NCBI GenBank assembly: GCA_964343305.1
Contig: CAYFJO010000606.1
Coordinates: 1 to 5,935 of the forward strand
Length of the DNA stretch: 5,935 nucleotides
Direction of reading: 5' to 3'
DNA from: CAYFJO01 sp964343305
GTDB taxonomy: Bacteria > Planctomycetota > Planctomycetia > Pirellulales > Pirellulaceae
A program made the translations under genes and the position numbers. Position 1 is the stretch's first letter, and each line of letters begins with the position of its first letter. Shown one piece after another: positions 1-5,935 of this stretch. The notes under the pieces are model-generated. The model was not told the DNA's origin. It worked only from the letters and a program-made list of their open reading frames with translations, and did not search any database.

Positions 1-2
1 AC

Positions 3-182
3 AATCTCGGCTGGGAGCACGGTCACATCATCGAGAAATTCCACTTCCTTGATGCCGTCGTCAACGGCAAGCAGATGAGTCCCCACCTCGCCACATTCGA
101 GGACGGTTACCGTGTGGCTGTCATCATCGACGCAATGCGGCAATCAAGTCGATCCGGTCAACGAATCGAGCTGACTCAGTAG
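3..182 (+). CDS. Gfo/Idh/MocA family oxidoreductase, C-terminal fragment
   Basis: This is the 3' end of a gene that begins before the window; 59 codons remain, ending at TAG 180-182. The translated tail contains EKFHFLDAVVNG, then SPHLATFEDGYRV and IIDAMRQSSRSGQRIEL. This matches the usual C-terminus of Gfo/Idh/MocA NAD(P)-dependent oxidoreductases: an F-x-x-A-[IV]-x-x-G helix, then an 'A-x-F-x-x-G-x-x-V' helix ending in 'S-x-x-x-G-x-x-[IV]-x-[LV]'. Family members oxidise or reduce sugars, cyclitols and their derivatives in the cytoplasm. The Rossmann domain and catalytic lysine lie outside the window, so neither cofactor nor substrate can be judged. The gene ends nine bases before the next plus-strand start, which suggests co-transcription. 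The family call is fairly safe from the tail pattern; a more specific name is not possible. Confidence 0.8.
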   Translation, partial: NLGWEHGHIIEKFHFLDAVVNGKQMSPHLATFEDGYRVAVIIDAMRQSSRSGQRIELTQ

Positions 183-191
183 TACAACCCA

Positions 192-1226
192 ATGACCTCG
201 CTGCAAAGAACTCAAGCGGTGCTGGCACGGCAGATACCGGATCGGGTGCCGGTCTGTCTGCACAACTTTTTGTTGGCGGCCAAGGAAGCGGGCGTCCCGC
301 TGAATCAGTACCGGACCGACCCGCAGGCCATTGCCAAGGCCCACCTGGAGGCGCTGGCAAAGTACCAGCACGATTGCATCCTCATCGACCTGGACACGAC
401 GATGCTGGCCGAGGCGATGGGGGCGGGGGCCGAGTGTGCACCGGGCGAGCCAGGCCGGATTGTCAGATCGGCCATCGAAAGCCTGAGCCAAGTGGATGAC
501 TTGAAACCGCTCGATCCGCAGACCCACGGACGGATTCCGGCACTGCTGGAAGGAATTCGGCTGATTGCCGAGGAAGTGGGGGGCGAGGTTGCCATCCGCG
601 GCAATTGTGACCAGGGTGCGTTCTCGCTTGCCTGTTTAGTGCGCGGAATCGAGGATTTTATGATGGAACTGGCTACACAGCCGGACAATCCGGCCATTCC
701 GAGGCTGCTGGAAGTGTGCTACGAAAGCCACCTTGCCACACATCGTGCCGTCAAGCAAGCGGGCGCCCATTTCACCTCGCTGGGCGACAGCCTTGCCGGA
801 CCGGACGTCCTGTCGCCGAAAATGTTCCGGCAATTCGCTCGGCCCTATCAGGAGAAACTGGTCCGGCAGTTGGCCTCCGAAGGCATCTTCACGGTCATCC
901 ACATCTGTGGCGACACCTCACCGATTCTCGACGACCTGTCGCGAAACGATTTCTGTGGGTTTGAACTGGACTACAAGACCTGCACCCGGACGGCCAAGAG
1001 GACGGTTGGGACAAACCACGTCTTGTTCGGCAACATCGATCCCAGCGGCGTCATCGCCCGAGCGACCCCCGATGAGGTGGACAAAAAAAGCCGCGAATTG
1101 ATCGCGTTATGGAAACCTCACGGGTTGTTTATCCTGAATGCGGGATGTGCGATTCCTGCAGCAACGTCCCCCGAGAACGTACATGCCTTGGTCGCTGCCG
1201 CGCGAAAATACGGAGTTTATGATTGA
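192..1226 (+). CDS. Uroporphyrinogen decarboxylase (URO-D)/MtaA-like family protein
   Basis: This is a full-length 344-aa protein of the URO-D superfamily. Seen in the sequence: an N-terminus RTQAVLARQIPDRVPV typical of the methyltransferase-like branch, a conserved GDSLAGPDVLSPKMFRQF segment (residues 198-215), TVIHICGDTSPIL (234-246), GNIDPSGVIARATPDEV (280-296), and ILNAGCAIPAATSPENV (314-330). His237, Cys239 and Cys319 form the H-x-C-xn-C pattern that binds zinc in the MtaA/MtbA methylcobalamin:coenzyme M methyltransferases. The arginine-rich N-terminal motif of true haem-pathway HemE is absent. The likely role is a zinc-dependent methyl transfer involving a corrinoid, or a related decarboxylation, rather than haem synthesis; substrate unknown. 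The preceding gene's TAG is in frame four codons upstream, so ATG 192 is the first possible start; no clear Shine-Dalgarno is seen. The 9-base gap to the oxidoreductase suggests one operon. No corrinoid-binding protein is in the window. Confidence 0.85.
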   Translation: MTSLQRTQAVLARQIPDRVPVCLHNFLLAAKEAGVPLNQYRTDPQAIAKAHLEALAKYQHDCILIDLDTTMLAEAMGAGAECAPGEPGRIVRSAIESLSQVDDLKPLDPQTHGRIPALLEGIRLIAEEVGGEVAIRGNCDQGAFSLACLVRGIEDFMMELATQPDNPAIPRLLEVCYESHLATHRAVKQAGAHFTSLGDSLAGPDVLSPKMFRQFARPYQEKLVRQLASEGIFTVIHICGDTSPILDDLSRNDFCGFELDYKTCTRTAKRTVGTNHVLFGNIDPSGVIARATPDEVDKKSRELIALWKPHGLFILNAGCAIPAATSPENVHALVAAARKYGVYD

Positions 1227-1267
1227 GGCGAAGAAATTCAAGGTCCGATCCCTTCGCAGTAAACCCG
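1227..1267. terminator. Short convergent gap with a weak stem-loop
   Basis: These 41 bases separate the stop codons of two convergent genes. GCGAAG (1228-1233) can pair with CTTCGC (1252-1257) across an 18-base loop. A hairpin here could terminate transcription from both sides, but there is no T-tract on either strand and the loop is long. This is weak support for a bidirectional terminator. Confidence 0.2.
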
Positions 1268-4200
1268 TCAACGTGGTTTTGCCGAGCCCTTTCGCCCGTC
1301 AGGCTCGATTTTGCACGTGACACGGAAGCCGACGTCGTAAACGCGCTGGTAAGGCCAGTAGTCGAGGCGGGAAGCGGAACGGGCGTCTTTGGCGCGGTCA
1401 TACCACGAGCCGCCCCGGACCACTCTTCGGCCGCCAGCGGCGCCGTTTTGGCCGCCGGCGGACGTGGACGGATACGGGCCGTATTTACTGCGTGTCCACT
1501 CGGCAACGTTGCCGTGCATGTCGTGCAGCCCCCAGGCGTTCGGCTGGTAAGAGCCGACCGGCGCCGACACTCGGAAGCGATCGTTGAATCGAGCGTCGGC
1601 CGGCCGCCAGGGATGAATCGCGCCAACTGGCAACTTCCAGGGCGCAAAACTGTCCACCCTTTCCAAGTTTGCGTCCGCGAGGTTGGCCTGCGCGGAGAAA
1701 TCGTCGTCCAAGCCGCCGTAAGACAAGGGTGTATTGGTGCCCGCGCGGCAGACGTATTCCCATTGCGCCTCGGTCGGCAAGGTGAAGGACTTGCCGGTCT
1801 TGTCCGTTAGCCATCGGCAGTACGCCATCGCTTCGTCCCACGACACCCGCACTACGGGCTGATCGGGCTGATTGAGCAAGTAGCCACGTTCTTCGTGGCT
1901 GAACTGCAGAAAATCCCCGTGCTCCAGCCGGCTGTCATGTGTCGAATCGAACCGCTGGTACTGGCGGTTAGTGACCTCAAATCGGCCGACCCAAAACGGC
2001 TTGTCGATTCGAACCGCGCGCAACGGTCGTTCATCCGAATGCCCATTCGCGTCGCCCATCACGAACTGGCCAGCCGGTATGAATGCGAGTTCCAGTTCGA
2101 TTCCGTCGCCAAGATCGATGGTCTGTCGAGAATTCGCCACGGCCTCCTGACGGCGTTTCGCCTCGTCCGCATCAAACGGCCAACCCGGCAAACTTATTTG
2201 CTCGGCCTTTGACGGCGGACTGCCAGCGGCATCGAATTCGTCTGACGTGGCAGCCGCCTGAGGCGTCTTGTCCAGCACTTTAATTTCGAGAATTGCCTCG
2301 GGGTCTTCGTTGCGGCCAGCGTAACGCGCCATCATTGTGCGGCGCCGGTCGCGCTGATGGGCGACCCGCTCCTTGCCAACGATCTCGTGCCACGTGCCGT
2401 GGGCCGGAGCATGCAGATCGATCCACGTGATCAGCCGGTCCCAGGCCTCGGCATCGAGTTGCACGCCGTAGTGGCCTTTCCGCAGAAGCTGTATCAGCCT
2501 CGTCGTGTCAGCGTGAAAGTCCATCGGGCTCAGCAAGTGCATATCGCTTTCGATCGTTGGCGAGCGGACATACCGACGCAAGGCCAAGTAGGATGGGCTG
2601 AACTGGCTGCCACGGTTGTAGGCGTCGCTTCCCGCATTGGTGTTAACGTCCGCTTGACGTCGGAAGTTCGGAACGGACAAGCCATCCGGTCCGGCGTCAC
2701 CGTTGTGGCATCTGACACAGTGTTGATCCAACACGGGCTGGACTTCCCGCTTAAATGAGAAGCCTCGCGTCGGGCCGTACCAGGGGGCGATCTCAGACGG
2801 GGGTTTGGCCAGTGCTATGGTCGTCCGCGAGCGAGGCGTGGTGTTCCGACCCTCGTGACAGCCGACACACGAGACGTTCTCGCCAGGCATGCCCACAAAC
2901 CAACTCCGCATCAATTGCAGCGATTTCCCTTCCGCGTCGAGAGGTTGTACGGAGATCGGCGTATTTGCCGGGATGCGAAACATTGCCGACCCATCACTTT
3001 CAACCGGCACCGTGCCGACGATCCGCTTCACATCCCAAGGCCCGTCGAGGCCCACGCGATTGATTTGCCCTCCCATGCCGTGATAGGCGAAGTGATAGGT
3101 GAACAGACGCAGCTTCTTCACCGTGCCGCGAGGTATTCCCGTCAGACCCGGCCCCGCATACACGTCAGCCATGTGGACCAACGCATCATCACGGTCTGGC
3201 TGCACCCTGCTCGGGATGACTGGCGGTTTCTTCGTCGGACGAAGCGGAACTGGTTCTAGAAGAGCGTAGCCAGGCGTTTCTTTGATCAAGACCATGTTGT
3301 CGAAAACATCGGCCAGGTAGATGCCCCACGGCGACTGTGCGGTCGGCTTGGCAGACACTAGAAAGTACTTGTCGCTCAGCGGCCAGGGATGAAGAAACTT
3401 GGGCCAACTGTTCCGCACCAAGCCGTCGAGCAGAATCGGTTCCACTGTCTTGCCATGGCCCGGAATCCGCTGCACGGCGCCATCGGCTTCGTGGCGTCCC
3501 TTTGCCGTGTCGAAGAGAACCAGTTCTCCAATCCGAGCGACGTCGTGGTGGCCGCTGATCACGGCGACAAACTTCGAGGGATGGCCAGGAACGGGCCGAG
3601 CAAAAAACGCGGAGTTTGGCCAGTAGGAGTTGCTCCCGTAGTACTCCACCTGCTCCGTACCATCGGGATTCATGTGAAACAGGATGCGGGACGCGAAATG
3701 GGGAATGTCCGAGTACTCCCACCGCAAGTACAACACGCGACCGTCGGCCAGCACGGTAGGGCACCAATCGTGGTCCTGATCGAAAGTGAGTTGGCGGATG
3801 TTCTGCCCTTGGCCATCCATAACGTACAGGTTGGCCACATGGGACGACCCCGTGACACACGGGACTCCTTGAAAGCAGGCAGTAGACGAATAGATCACGT
3901 CGCCGCTCGGCAGATAACACGCATCGTAGTTGTCCACGTCGTTATCGTCGCCAGGCGTCACCTGACGCAGGCCCGTGCCGTCGACGTTGATTTCGAACAC
4001 TTGCCAACGTTTGTCAGTTCCGATTGAAGAGAACAACAGCCGACGGGCGTCGAAGTGCAAATCCAAATCGCCGACGAATTTCCCGCCGTCCGGCTTGTGC
4101 AGCGTCGTCAGTTCTCCCTGGTCGTTCGCCAGTGACAGCGTGGCGATCTCGTCGTTGAAACCAGTCCTCGGCAAGCTGCAATTGCCTTGCCAATTGGCGG

Positions 4201-5317
4201 GCATACCGAGCCGCGGCGAGTTGTTGCCTCGCTTGACCAGCAACAGACGATCGAAGTCCAAGAGCGGGTTGGCCAGCAACGCTTCGCTGCGAAGTTGTTC
4301 GAATTTCTTGACCAGCTCTTCAAGCCGTGCCGCGCGGTCAGCGTCCAGCTTGTCGCCATCGCCACGGAGTTTGTCTTGTGCTTGCTTCAGCGTTTCCAGA
4401 TCCTTGAGATACCGCGCGCCTCGCGGATAGCGATCGTCGAACGTCTCGATCAGATCGCCGACGGCCAACTTCATCGCTTGCCACTCTTTCGCGGGTACGC
4501 CTTCTCCGGGACCTCTGCGAGACGGTCTCCGAAAGGGCTTTACGACAACCTTCCGCCACTGCTTGCCCTCGCCCAGATAGGCGAGAATGTTTTTGGTCAG
4601 GCGCTCAAGATTGGCGCGGCTGGCGTTTTCGGCGTTGCTGTAGTGGGGCAATCGCCAGCCCATGGCGATGATTCGGCCTTTGCCCAGCTCGTATTCCACC
4701 AACGGGTTCTCCGACCCGCCGGGAGTTCGGGCCAAGAGCATCCCTCCGGCCGGTCCGCCGGAAGCATGAAAATCGGCGAATGCCGGATGCCCGGCGTTGC
4801 TGACCCGGGCGGCAGCCCCATCGAAACGCAGGCCAGCGAAAATCGGGTGCTCTCGTTGGACGGGAACAAGTGCCGCCACGCCCCGGTCGTTACCGGGTCC
4901 GCCGCGGCGGGGGATGAGCGGTTCGACACCCAGCGTGTTGGCCATCGCCAGCGCCGCGCCCGACAGAAACAACCCGTGGCCGCTACCGACGTAGCCGCGT
5001 AAGACATCGATCGTCTTGGCGTCGTAGATCGGCCCGGGCGGGTCGATCGAATCGCCCTGATGGTACCAGACCGCGCGAAAGCGGTCGAGCGACGCCTCTT
5101 CACCATTTTCGTCGACGAACTTCCCTCCGGCAGCCGGCACAATGACCGTCGCGGAGGTTAGTTGTTTTGCCAGTTGGCATGCCGCCCGTGCTTCGGCTCC
5201 CCATTGGTCGGCAGACGGATGCGAGACGAGAAGGCCAACGCCGGAATCCCCTCGCGTCACACCAGCAGCCGCCAACACTACAGGGATCATGAAGGCTGCG
5301 AAGCGAAGCATTCTCAT
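1268..5317 (-). CDS. Exported HzsA-related dihaem protein with SUMF1-type C-terminal domain
   Basis: This is a 1349-aa multidomain protein. Residues 1-23 (MRMLRFAAFMIPVVLAAAG...) form a Sec signal peptide. Residues 27-250 resemble a type 1 glutamine-amidotransferase-like fold (DUF4960/ThuA type). Residues 275-350 are a charged helical linker. Residues 355-690 form a TolB/WD40-like beta-propeller with repeats such as NVDGTGLRQVTPGDDNDVDN and MDGQGQNIRQLTFDQDHDW. Residues 710-960 resemble the middle and haem regions of hydrazine synthase alpha (HzsA), with CVGCH at 817-821, CVRCH at 867-871, distal histidine candidates at 927, 935 and 949, and WDRLITWIDLHAP at 959-971. Residues 1075-1335 are a SUMF1/FGE-sulfatase domain (IPAGQFVMG, RLPTEAQWEY-like FTLPTEAQWEYVCRAG, GLHDMHGNVAEW, RVVRGGSW). 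Haem attachment and the signal peptide place it in the periplasm, probably in electron transfer or redox chemistry. ATG 5317 was chosen over an upstream in-frame ATG at 5407 because AAGGA lies 7 bases before it and the signal peptide starts there. No hydrazine synthase beta/gamma genes are seen. The reaction is unknown. Confidence 0.9.
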   Translation of the reverse strand: MRMLRFAAFMIPVVLAAAGVTRGDSGVGLLVSHPSADQWGAEARAACQLAKQLTSATVIVPAAGGKFVDENGEEASLDRFRAVWYHQGDSIDPPGPIYDAKTIDVLRGYVGSGHGLFLSGAALAMANTLGVEPLIPRRGGPGNDRGVAALVPVQREHPIFAGLRFDGAAARVSNAGHPAFADFHASGGPAGGMLLARTPGGSENPLVEYELGKGRIIAMGWRLPHYSNAENASRANLERLTKNILAYLGEGKQWRKVVVKPFRRPSRRGPGEGVPAKEWQAMKLAVGDLIETFDDRYPRGARYLKDLETLKQAQDKLRGDGDKLDADRAARLEELVKKFEQLRSEALLANPLLDFDRLLLVKRGNNSPRLGMPANWQGNCSLPRTGFNDEIATLSLANDQGELTTLHKPDGGKFVGDLDLHFDARRLLFSSIGTDKRWQVFEINVDGTGLRQVTPGDDNDVDNYDACYLPSGDVIYSSTACFQGVPCVTGSSHVANLYVMDGQGQNIRQLTFDQDHDWCPTVLADGRVLYLRWEYSDIPHFASRILFHMNPDGTEQVEYYGSNSYWPNSAFFARPVPGHPSKFVAVISGHHDVARIGELVLFDTAKGRHEADGAVQRIPGHGKTVEPILLDGLVRNSWPKFLHPWPLSDKYFLVSAKPTAQSPWGIYLADVFDNMVLIKETPGYALLEPVPLRPTKKPPVIPSRVQPDRDDALVHMADVYAGPGLTGIPRGTVKKLRLFTYHFAYHGMGGQINRVGLDGPWDVKRIVGTVPVESDGSAMFRIPANTPISVQPLDAEGKSLQLMRSWFVGMPGENVSCVGCHEGRNTTPRSRTTIALAKPPSEIAPWYGPTRGFSFKREVQPVLDQHCVRCHNGDAGPDGLSVPNFRRQADVNTNAGSDAYNRGSQFSPSYLALRRYVRSPTIESDMHLLSPMDFHADTTRLIQLLRKGHYGVQLDAEAWDRLITWIDLHAPAHGTWHEIVGKERVAHQRDRRRTMMARYAGRNEDPEAILEIKVLDKTPQAAATSDEFDAAGSPPSKAEQISLPGWPFDADEAKRRQEAVANSRQTIDLGDGIELELAFIPAGQFVMGDANGHSDERPLRAVRIDKPFWVGRFEVTNRQYQRFDSTHDSRLEHGDFLQFSHEERGYLLNQPDQPVVRVSWDEAMAYCRWLTDKTGKSFTLPTEAQWEYVCRAGTNTPLSYGGLDDDFSAQANLADANLERVDSFAPWKLPVGAIHPWRPADARFNDRFRVSAPVGSYQPNAWGLHDMHGNVAEWTRSKYGPYPSTSAGGQNGAAGGRRVVRGGSWYDRAKDARSASRLDYWPYQRVYDVGFRVTCKIEPDGRKGSAKPR

Positions 5318-5324
5318 CGGTTTG

Positions 5325-5330
5325 TCCTTT
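5325..5330 (-). promoter_or_regulatory. Ribosome binding site that decides the start of the large gene
   Basis: On the minus strand AAAGGA precedes ATG 5317, with 7 bases between the AAGGA core and the ATG. This is ideal Shine-Dalgarno spacing and favours this start over ATG 5407, whose extra 30 residues (rich in Q, R, N and K) would precede the signal peptide without purpose. Confidence 0.7.
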
Positions 5331-5417
5331 GTTGTAAGCTTTCGAGTTCGAGCTTGTTGCCCGATCTGGTGGTTTGTGAGGTTGGGCCCGATAGATAGCG
5401 ATTCCAATCCTCATCCA

Positions 5418-5454
5418 GCCAATGAGTCTACTGGACAGACCCTCCGCTTGTCAA
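5418..5454 (-). promoter_or_regulatory. Candidate sigma-70 promoter of the large minus-strand gene
   Basis: On the minus strand a perfect -35 box TTGACA (5449-5454) is followed after 18 bases by TAGACT (5425-5430), which matches the -10 consensus at 4 of 6 positions. Transcription would begin near 5418 and leave a leader of about 100 bases before ATG 5317. A small inverted repeat, CTCAT (5410-5414) and ATGAG (5422-5426), overlaps the -10 box and start point and could be an operator or a 5'-end hairpin. The leader also has AAGCT (5336-5340) opposite AGCTT (5351-5355). The promoter is inferred from boxes alone, and planctomycete promoters often depart from this consensus. Confidence 0.45.
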
Positions 5455-5480
5455 AATATCGACCTGTTTTCCAGCCATTT

Positions 5481-5528
5481 TGCCCGGTTCTTGGGGCGAT
5501 CGGGCGAGGTTCTTGAACCATCCGGGCA
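5481..5528. repeat. GC-rich stem-loop upstream of the promoter
   Basis: TGCCCGG (5481-5487) is a perfect inverted repeat of CCGGGCA (5522-5528). The stem can continue with TTC (5488-5490) against GAA (5515-5517) across a four-base bulge. GGTTCTTG also occurs twice as a direct repeat inside it (5486-5493 and 5508-5515). No T-run follows on either strand, so an intrinsic terminator is not supported. Its place about 30 bases upstream of the -35 box fits an upstream regulatory site or the end of a neighbouring transcript. Confidence 0.4.
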
Positions 5529-5602
5529 GTTGACTTCCCATGGACCGCACCGAACAGCTCAGCGGAGCAATGGCAGACAAGAATCGGGCAGTTCTGTGAC
5601 AC

Positions 5603-5615
5603 AACTCTAAGAGTT
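5603..5615. repeat. 13-base palindrome AACTCTAAGAGTT
   Basis: Two 6-base arms, AACTCT and AGAGTT, flank a single central A. The symmetry and length are those of a binding site for a dimeric helix-turn-helix regulator. It lies about 150 bases upstream of the candidate -35 box of the large gene, too far for simple repression there, so it could serve an unrecognised promoter or be chance. Confidence 0.3.
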
Positions 5616-5677
5616 ACTTGCAATCCAGCATGTCCGTGCCCGATCAAAGCGTTCGTTCACGGCAAGAGCCTCTGGTC

Positions 5678-5740
5678 TTTTTTCAAAAAACGGCATTCTG
5701 AAAGAGACGCAACTCAAACCGCGATAGGTTTGCTTCTCTT
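5678..5740 (-). terminator. Two-tier hairpin followed by a T-run on the minus strand
   Basis: AAGAGA (5702-5707) pairs with TCTCTT (5735-5740), and inside it CAAACC (5715-5720) pairs with GGTTTG (5727-5732) around a GCGATA loop. Read on the minus strand the hairpin is followed after 11 bases by TTTTTT (5685-5690), itself the arm of an A6/T6 inverted repeat (5678-5690). This could end a leftward transcript entering from beyond 5740. The gap between stem and T-run is longer than in a classical intrinsic terminator, so the call is tentative. Confidence 0.25.
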
Positions 5741-5748
5741 ACGCACGA

Positions 5749-5891
5749 CGACTTCATCGGACAATCAGCTAAGTTTTCGTGGTCGCAGCTAACCAGCACG
5801 CGGAGGACACGCCCACCGATGCGCGCAAGCGATGTCCGCCAACTTAGCCGATAAGTCGTTGATTTGGCGCGGGTCCATTTAGCTGCGGACC
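5749..5891. repeat. Multi-arm inverted-repeat element
   Basis: CGACTT-C-ATCGG (5749-5760) pairs with CCGATAAGTCG (5848-5858) with one bulged base, and CTAAGTT (5769-5775) pairs with AACTTAG (5841-5847), giving an interrupted outer stem of about 18 pairs. Inside it lie two smaller stems: CGTG/CACG (5779-5782, 5798-5801) and GGACA/TGTCC (5805-5809, 5833-5837). The layout is that of a three-way junction. In addition CGCAGCTAA (5784-5792) is repeated inverted as TTAGCTGCG (5879-5887), which offers an alternative pairing crossing the outer stem; GGTCC/GGACC (5872-5876, 5887-5891) is a further local stem. It could be a structured RNA, a small repeat element or a recombination site. I do not recognise it as a known family. 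Confidence 0.4.
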
Positions 5892-5935
5892 GTCTGGCGA
5901 GAGAAGGAGTGTTTCTCAATTCGTTTTGCGGGAAC

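Larger units (their letters stand above)
5318..5935. other. Intergenic region with no supported gene, rich in inverted repeats
   Basis: These 618 bases lie upstream of the large gene and run to the window edge. The open frames here are short: about 78 codons on the minus strand at 5411-5647 and 5683-5919, both opening with TTG, and 62 codons on the plus strand at 5422-5610. None has a recognisable domain or a convincing ribosome binding site. One contains the candidate promoter and another stops inside a T-run, so I treat them as chance. No tRNA or rRNA pattern was found. The region holds the promoter and leader, the hairpins and palindromes listed separately, and a 9-base direct repeat CGGGCAGTT (5523-5531 and 5585-5593). 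Confidence 0.6.

Noticed and set aside
192..1226. Identification as HemE of haem biosynthesis
   Set aside because: The arginine-rich N-terminal motif of HemE is missing and the zinc motif of the methyltransferase branch is present.
3189..3920. 243-codon minus-strand open frame, and other long frames lying over 1268-5317 and 192-1226
   Set aside because: They overlap genes with clear domains in another frame and their translations are low-complexity, Arg/Ser-rich and without motifs.
1268..5317. Identification as a true hydrazine synthase alpha subunit and hence an anammox organism
   Set aside because: The tyrosine ligand position is Asn, the protein has extra end domains, and no beta/gamma subunit genes are in the window.
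5318..5407. Thirty-residue N-terminal extension of the large protein, starting at ATG 5407
   Set aside because: The extension is polar, precedes a clear signal peptide and has no good ribosome binding site, whereas ATG 5317 has AAGGA at ideal spacing.
5411..5647. 78-codon minus-strand open frame
   Set aside because: It opens with TTG, has no ribosome binding site or recognisable domain, and its 3' end contains the candidate promoter of the next gene.
5749..5891. Integron attC site
   Set aside because: I could not find the RYYYAAC and GTRRRY-type core sites in the required arrangement, and no integrase or cassette gene is present.
5683..5919. 78-codon minus-strand open frame
   Set aside because: It opens with TTG, its composition is Arg/Ser-rich as in chance GC-rich frames, it runs through the inverted-repeat cluster, and it stops in a T-run.

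Overview
The window looks like the chromosome of a GC-rich, non-anammox planctomycete or a related bacterium of the PVC group. I infer this from the gene content: a Gfo/Idh/MocA oxidoreductase, a uroporphyrinogen-decarboxylase-like protein, and above all a very large exported multidomain protein that combines c-type haem motifs with a SUMF1/formylglycine-generating-enzyme fold. Such proteins are frequent in Planctomycetes, but no marker gene here fixes the taxon.

Layout. Bases 3-182 (+) are the last 59 codons of a Gfo/Idh/MocA-type oxidoreductase that starts outside the window. Nine bases later a 344-codon URO-D/MtaA-like gene begins on the same strand (192-1226). These two probably share a transcript. 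It converges, across a 41-base gap (1227-1267), on a single large minus-strand gene (1268-5317, 1349 aa). This protein carries in order a Sec signal peptide, a glutamine-amidotransferase-like domain, a charged helical linker, a beta-propeller, a region resembling the hydrazine synthase alpha subunit (HzsA) with two CxxCH haem sites, and a C-terminal SUMF1-type domain. The last 618 bases (5318-5935) hold no gene I can support. They contain a good ribosome binding site, a plausible sigma-70 promoter for the large gene, and an unusual density of inverted repeats, including a possible multi-arm folded element at about 5749-5891.

How the genes fit together. The plus-strand pair suggests cytoplasmic catabolism, perhaps oxidation of a sugar or cyclitol coupled to a corrinoid/zinc methyl transfer; the substrate cannot be read from the sequence. 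The minus-strand protein should act outside the cytoplasmic membrane as a dihaem redox protein. It resembles HzsA but lacks the tyrosine expected near the first haem, has no partner subunits in the window, and ends in a SUMF1 fold lacking the catalytic cysteines. It is therefore unlikely to be a hydrazine synthase or a formylglycine-generating enzyme, and its reaction is unknown. It is the most interesting object in the window.
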